A DNA stretch of 64,000 bases from Chitinophagales bacterium. GTDB taxonomy: Bacteria > Bacteroidota > Bacteroidia > Chitinophagales > Chitinophagaceae. The position numbers were made by a program, and so were the translations under genes. The notes below the pieces were generated by a model. That model ran no database searches, was not told where the DNA came from, and saw only the letters and a program-made list of their open reading frames with translations. The stretch's first letter is position 1, and every line of letters starts with the position of its first letter. This document shows, one piece after another, positions 61,359 through 64,000 of the stretch. The DNA is taken from contig JAFLBM010000001.1 of NCBI GenBank assembly GCA_017303455.1, positions 209,449 through 273,448 of the forward strand, written 5' to 3'.

Positions 61359-61474
61359 GGGAATTCATGGAACAGGCAACGAAGAGAAATATACACAAAT
61401 AAGGAAATGATGCTGCCGGACTGCATGGCCTGTACGAATACGTTTTTATGCCGGCGCACAAAGAATTTTTTCAT
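61349..61474 (-). CDS. Putative 41-residue membrane protein
   Basis: A short ORF, MKKFFVRRHKNVFVQAMQSG at the start, then a hydrophobic segment (SIISLFVYISLRCLF) and a short end. It overlaps the ORF at 61221-61358 by 10 bp. A CATTTTTG, one base off the -7 consensus, lies on the minus strand at 61510-61517, 35 nt upstream, with a TTG at a -33-like distance. The rest of the gap (61475-61655) shows nothing else. It may be real or may be chance. Confidence 0.4.
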   Translation of the reverse strand: MKKFFVRRHKNVFVQAMQSGSIISLFVYISLRCLFHEFPCH

Positions 61475-61655
61475 TTGCTGAATTTTCAGGTTTAAGGTTG
61501 ATCAGGCTGCAAAAATGTGCCGAATGGACCTCAATTCTTGACCCAAATGAGTGAACCGGGATTTCAGTATTACGGGAGGGGGTAAAAATTGAATGAATTG
61601 CAAACAGTGCAGGCAGGTTATTTACTTTGCCCTAAAATATTATACCTGGACAAAC

Positions 61656-62615
61656 CTATTGTTGCTGCTGTATTTCCATAAACCTTCTGTAAGAATTATC
61701 AGTGGAAGGAATACCCGGGTTATTGACCTGGTATGAAAAAACCGGAGTGGCAGGCTGTTCATCTTCAAGGGTGCTGTTATTAATAATAACGGATACTTCC
61801 AGCCTGTGTTCTGAAGAACCTTTGTAGGTTCCTTTTACAGGAGTGCAATCCGTAAAGCTCCTGCCGATCGCTAAACGCACATGCCGGTCACTTACGATAC
61901 AGTCATTGGTGGGATCAAGTCCCAGCCATCCGTAAAAAGGAATATAGGCTTCCACCCAGGCATGCGTAGCACCTTCTCCCCGCAATTCATGGTTCTTGGG
62001 ACAAATATACCCGCTGACATAACGGGCCGGTATACCAACAAGCCGGAGCATCACCAATAAAACATGGGCAAAATCCTGGCAAACACCGGCTTTCAGTTTC
62101 CATATTTCATCCACCCGTGTTTCCACACTGGTGATACCTTTTTTATATTCAAAATTGTTATAGACAAAAGAGGACATTTCTTTTGCAGCAGCAAAAGGGG
62201 TAACGGATGCATTCATCATGCTGTTGACTACTGCTGTTACTTCATTGTAAGCATCAAAATTTTCCAGCAGCATAAAATCCAGGTAGGGGAATTGTTCCCG
62301 GATCACTGCAAGATTCTCCCATTGCGTTTCTGGTGCCGTATCGTAAGCAGGCAGCTCAGTTTCTTTCGTCACAATCTCAATGTTCGACTGTATTGTTAAC
62401 TCCGTATGTGCCCTGATAACCGAGAAGATGCCGGTTTTATTACCAAAGTAATCTGTAAAAATTTCAACAGCAGGATGATGAGAAATGATCAGGTCATGTT
62501 TTTTAACATCCTGCTGCAGGTCGGTGATCGGGAAAAGCATCACCTGGTTGGCACTGTCAATAACCGGGGCAGGGTAAGTATATCTTGTAATATGTTTGAT
62601 ACGGTATTCAGGCAT
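61656..62615 (-). CDS. Transglutaminase-like cysteine protein (COG1305)
   Basis: A 319-residue protein of the transglutaminase-like superfamily. The catalytic triad is C179 (KAGVCQDFAH), H218 (GATHAWVEAYI) and D234 (GWLGLDPTND). An N-terminal domain (about 1-90: MPEYRIKHITRYTYPAPV) is typical of this COG. These proteins are predicted to act as peptidases, not as cross-linkers. It is the last gene of a three-gene cluster with the alpha-E and ATP-grasp proteins. Confidence 0.92.
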   Translation of the reverse strand: MPEYRIKHITRYTYPAPVIDSANQVMLFPITDLQQDVKKHDLIISHHPAVEIFTDYFGNKTGIFSVIRAHTELTIQSNIEIVTKETELPAYDTAPETQWENLAVIREQFPYLDFMLLENFDAYNEVTAVVNSMMNASVTPFAAAKEMSSFVYNNFEYKKGITSVETRVDEIWKLKAGVCQDFAHVLLVMLRLVGIPARYVSGYICPKNHELRGEGATHAWVEAYIPFYGWLGLDPTNDCIVSDRHVRLAIGRSFTDCTPVKGTYKGSSEHRLEVSVIINNSTLEDEQPATPVFSYQVNNPGIPSTDNSYRRFMEIQQQQ

Positions 62616-62635
62616 GGTTGCAAAATTGCGGCAAT

Positions 62636-63571
62636 TCAGGAATTACCAAAATAATACTGATTAAAAGCAGCAGCAATATTAAATAACTCGCTGCGGGTTT
62701 GTTGTAAAAATTCTTTCAGGTGCTCACTTTCTGAAGGGCGGATGCTGCTGTAACGGACATTATTCATCGCCCTGCCGATCAGGAACTCTAATTGTTTATA
62801 GCTTTCGGGCAAACTTTCTGTTTCCAGCCGTTGAAAATACCGGAACAATTGCCCCAGGCAATATGCCACAGAATGCGGGAAGTTATTGTTGTACAGAATT
62901 TGTTGCAGCACATGATCGGCCTGGAAATTACCCCGGTGGGTTTTCAGGTATAACTCATAACCGGATAAAGAATAAAGCAGGTAACGAAGGGCCGGCACTT
63001 CCTTCGGTTGCTGCAGGTTATAATTAAGCTCGGTAAGTTTAATATTCAGCATATCCGCAGTAAGAATGGCCCTCTCCAGGAATTTACCAATATTGAGATA
63101 GTTAAACGCCTCCCCCCTGGCCATGGTGATATCCACCGTGCCATGATATAGCATACCGTGATGGATCAGGGCATCCAGGGCAGAAACAGGATCGCCTTGT
63201 TGCAATTGTGATTGAATATGCTTGCTTCGTATCAGGTGGTAATAATCATTCAGGCATTGCCATACTTCTTTGGTGATATGGTCCTGTACAGCTCTTGCAT
63301 TTTCCCGGGCTCTTGTAATATTGTTGATTACTGATGCGCCGTTGTTTCGTTCAAACAATAAGTGTTGTAAAACTTTTGCAGAGTTGTTGCCAATACTTGT
63401 AACTTCTTCTGCCGGTGCATCACTATGGCTGAGCAGCAAGGGTTGCCAGCTGAAATCCTTTACTTCATCCTGCGAGGAAATATAATTGGTACGGAGTATC
63501 CGCAACATACCATTGGTCCGTTCCATATAGCGGGCCATCCAGAAAACAGAATCAGCAACACGACTTAGCAT
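62636..63571 (-). CDS. Alpha-E domain protein (DUF403, COG2307)
   Basis: A 311-residue mostly alpha-helical protein. The start MLSRVADSVFWMARYMERTNGMLRILRTNY is the family signature, so I start it at 63571 and not at 63619. The function is not known; it is always linked to a COG2308 ATP-grasp protein and often a transglutaminase, as here. It lies 20 bp before the transglutaminase gene. Confidence 0.9.
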   Translation of the reverse strand: MLSRVADSVFWMARYMERTNGMLRILRTNYISSQDEVKDFSWQPLLLSHSDAPAEEVTSIGNNSAKVLQHLLFERNNGASVINNITRARENARAVQDHITKEVWQCLNDYYHLIRSKHIQSQLQQGDPVSALDALIHHGMLYHGTVDITMARGEAFNYLNIGKFLERAILTADMLNIKLTELNYNLQQPKEVPALRYLLYSLSGYELYLKTHRGNFQADHVLQQILYNNNFPHSVAYCLGQLFRYFQRLETESLPESYKQLEFLIGRAMNNVRYSSIRPSESEHLKEFLQQTRSELFNIAAAFNQYYFGNS

Positions 63572-63715
63572 ATAGCCTCCTCCTGACCTTTTCCGATTGA
63601 GGAGTTTATTCTTGCGCAATACTCCCTTACAGATGCTTTTTTTGTCAAACTATATTCACTCATTCGTTAGTATTAAAATGGTTTATTTCATGGATCATCC
63701 GGATGTATGGAATTC

Positions 63716-64000
63716 TCAGGCCCCTCCTGCGGAGGGGTTTGGGGAGGCTAATACCCAGGTATCCTTGCTGCCACCTCCCTGTGATGAATTCACCACCAAT
63801 GAACCTTCTTTTAATGCTACCCTTGTTAATCCGCCGGGTACAATATCAATGCCCTCGGGCCCGTACAATGCATAAGGCCGCAGGTCAACTCTCCTGGGCT
63901 GCAACACTCCATTGATATAACAAGGTGCTGAAGACAAACTGATGATGGGTTGTGCAATAAAACTTCTCGGGTCTTCTTCAATAGCGACCCGGAATGCTTT
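63716..64000 (-). CDS. Circularly permuted ATP-grasp protein (COG2308), C-terminal part
   Basis: The frame is open to the right edge at 64000, so only the last ~95 residues are visible; the 5' part is outside. The end contains [41 protein letters not shown], the signature of COG2308 split here for length ([17 protein letters not shown], then SKDTWVL). The last ten residues, [10 protein letters not shown], come from a palindromic element identical to one in ileS and are not conserved family sequence. COG2308 proteins are predicted peptide-bond-forming ligases. Confidence 0.88.
   Translation of the reverse strand, partial: KAFRVAIEEDPRSFIAQPIISLSSAPCYINGVLQPRRVDLRPYALYGPEGIDIVPGGLTRVALKEGSLVVNSSQGGGSKDTWVLASPNPSAGGA
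63721..63748 (-). repeat. Palindromic element at the 3' end of the ATP-grasp gene
   Basis: Identical over 28 bp to 34447-34474 in ileS, in the gene's own reading direction. It supplies the codons for [10 protein letters not shown]; the TGA stop is 2 bp beyond the core. Confidence 0.92.

Noticed and set aside
61225..61410. Plus-strand ORF of 61 codons in the gap before the transglutaminase gene
   Set aside because: It is antisense to the overlapping minus-strand small ORFs, which have membrane-type composition, and it has no signal peptide or promoter of its own.
63597..63915. Plus-strand ORFs at the right end
   Set aside because: They are shadows of the ATP-grasp gene and of the palindromic element, and they have no recognisable domains.

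Overview
The window comes from a Bacteroidota chromosome, most likely a Chitinophagaceae-like bacterium. This rests on several lineage markers: two proteins with type IX secretion (T9SS) C-terminal domains, gldF/gldG, a fused MurF-alanine racemase, three TonB-dependent receptors, HmuY and DUF6607, and promoters of the Bacteroidota TAnnTTTG type with few Shine-Dalgarno sequences. It is chromosomal housekeeping sequence. I see no rRNA, tRNA, phage, transposase, CRISPR or classical defence genes.

Layout. 0-3.2 kb: 3' part of a large T9SS adhesin-like protein. 3.3-16 kb: housekeeping genes (M23 peptidase, ruvB, response regulator, GroES-like protein, HerA-like ATPase, recQ, Cu-type P-ATPase, tsaE, ald, lpxA with a coupled ABC ATPase). 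15.9-33.7 kb: a redox and iron/heme region. It has a cysteine-rich AraC regulator, two heme-c lipoproteins, an OB-fold protein, YceI and DUF5777, then a DUF6660 protein with a TonB receptor. These are followed by ferritin, nitroreductase, a SET protein, a diheme peroxidase, DUF4920, a FecA-like receptor and a HmuR/HmuY/DUF6607 heme set. 33.8-38.2 kb: ileS coupled to a histone-H1-like/DksA-like fusion. 38.3-42.3 kb: a beta-barrel protein, a collagen-like lipoprotein, a PhoD-like phosphatase and small proteins. 42.5-47.6 kb: acpP-fabF-rnc, methylmalonyl-CoA epimerase and iscS-iscU-iscA. 47.7-54.5 kb: gldF-gldG, terC, murF-alr and lspA. 54.5-61.2 kb: a second T9SS protein, fumC, a GH29 fucosidase and an enoyl-CoA hydratase. 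61.2-64 kb: small membrane ORFs and the transglutaminase / alpha-E / circularly permuted ATP-grasp cluster, which runs off the right edge.

The most unusual feature is a set of short GC-rich palindromic elements inserted in frame in coding genes. There are four in ileS, one in recQ, and one that supplies the last ten residues of the ATP-grasp protein. A 28-bp core is identical between ileS and the ATP-grasp gene, so the same decapeptide occurs in two unrelated proteins. Other points of note are -7 elements lying 4-15 nt before start codons, which suggests leaderless mRNAs; a paired TTGCGTAA / CCGTAAGT motif upstream of two iron-locus genes; and the H1-DksA fusion that has lost its zinc ligands.

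Start codons were moved downstream of the longest ORF where a signal peptide, family N-terminus or promoter argued for it; each case is stated in the entry.
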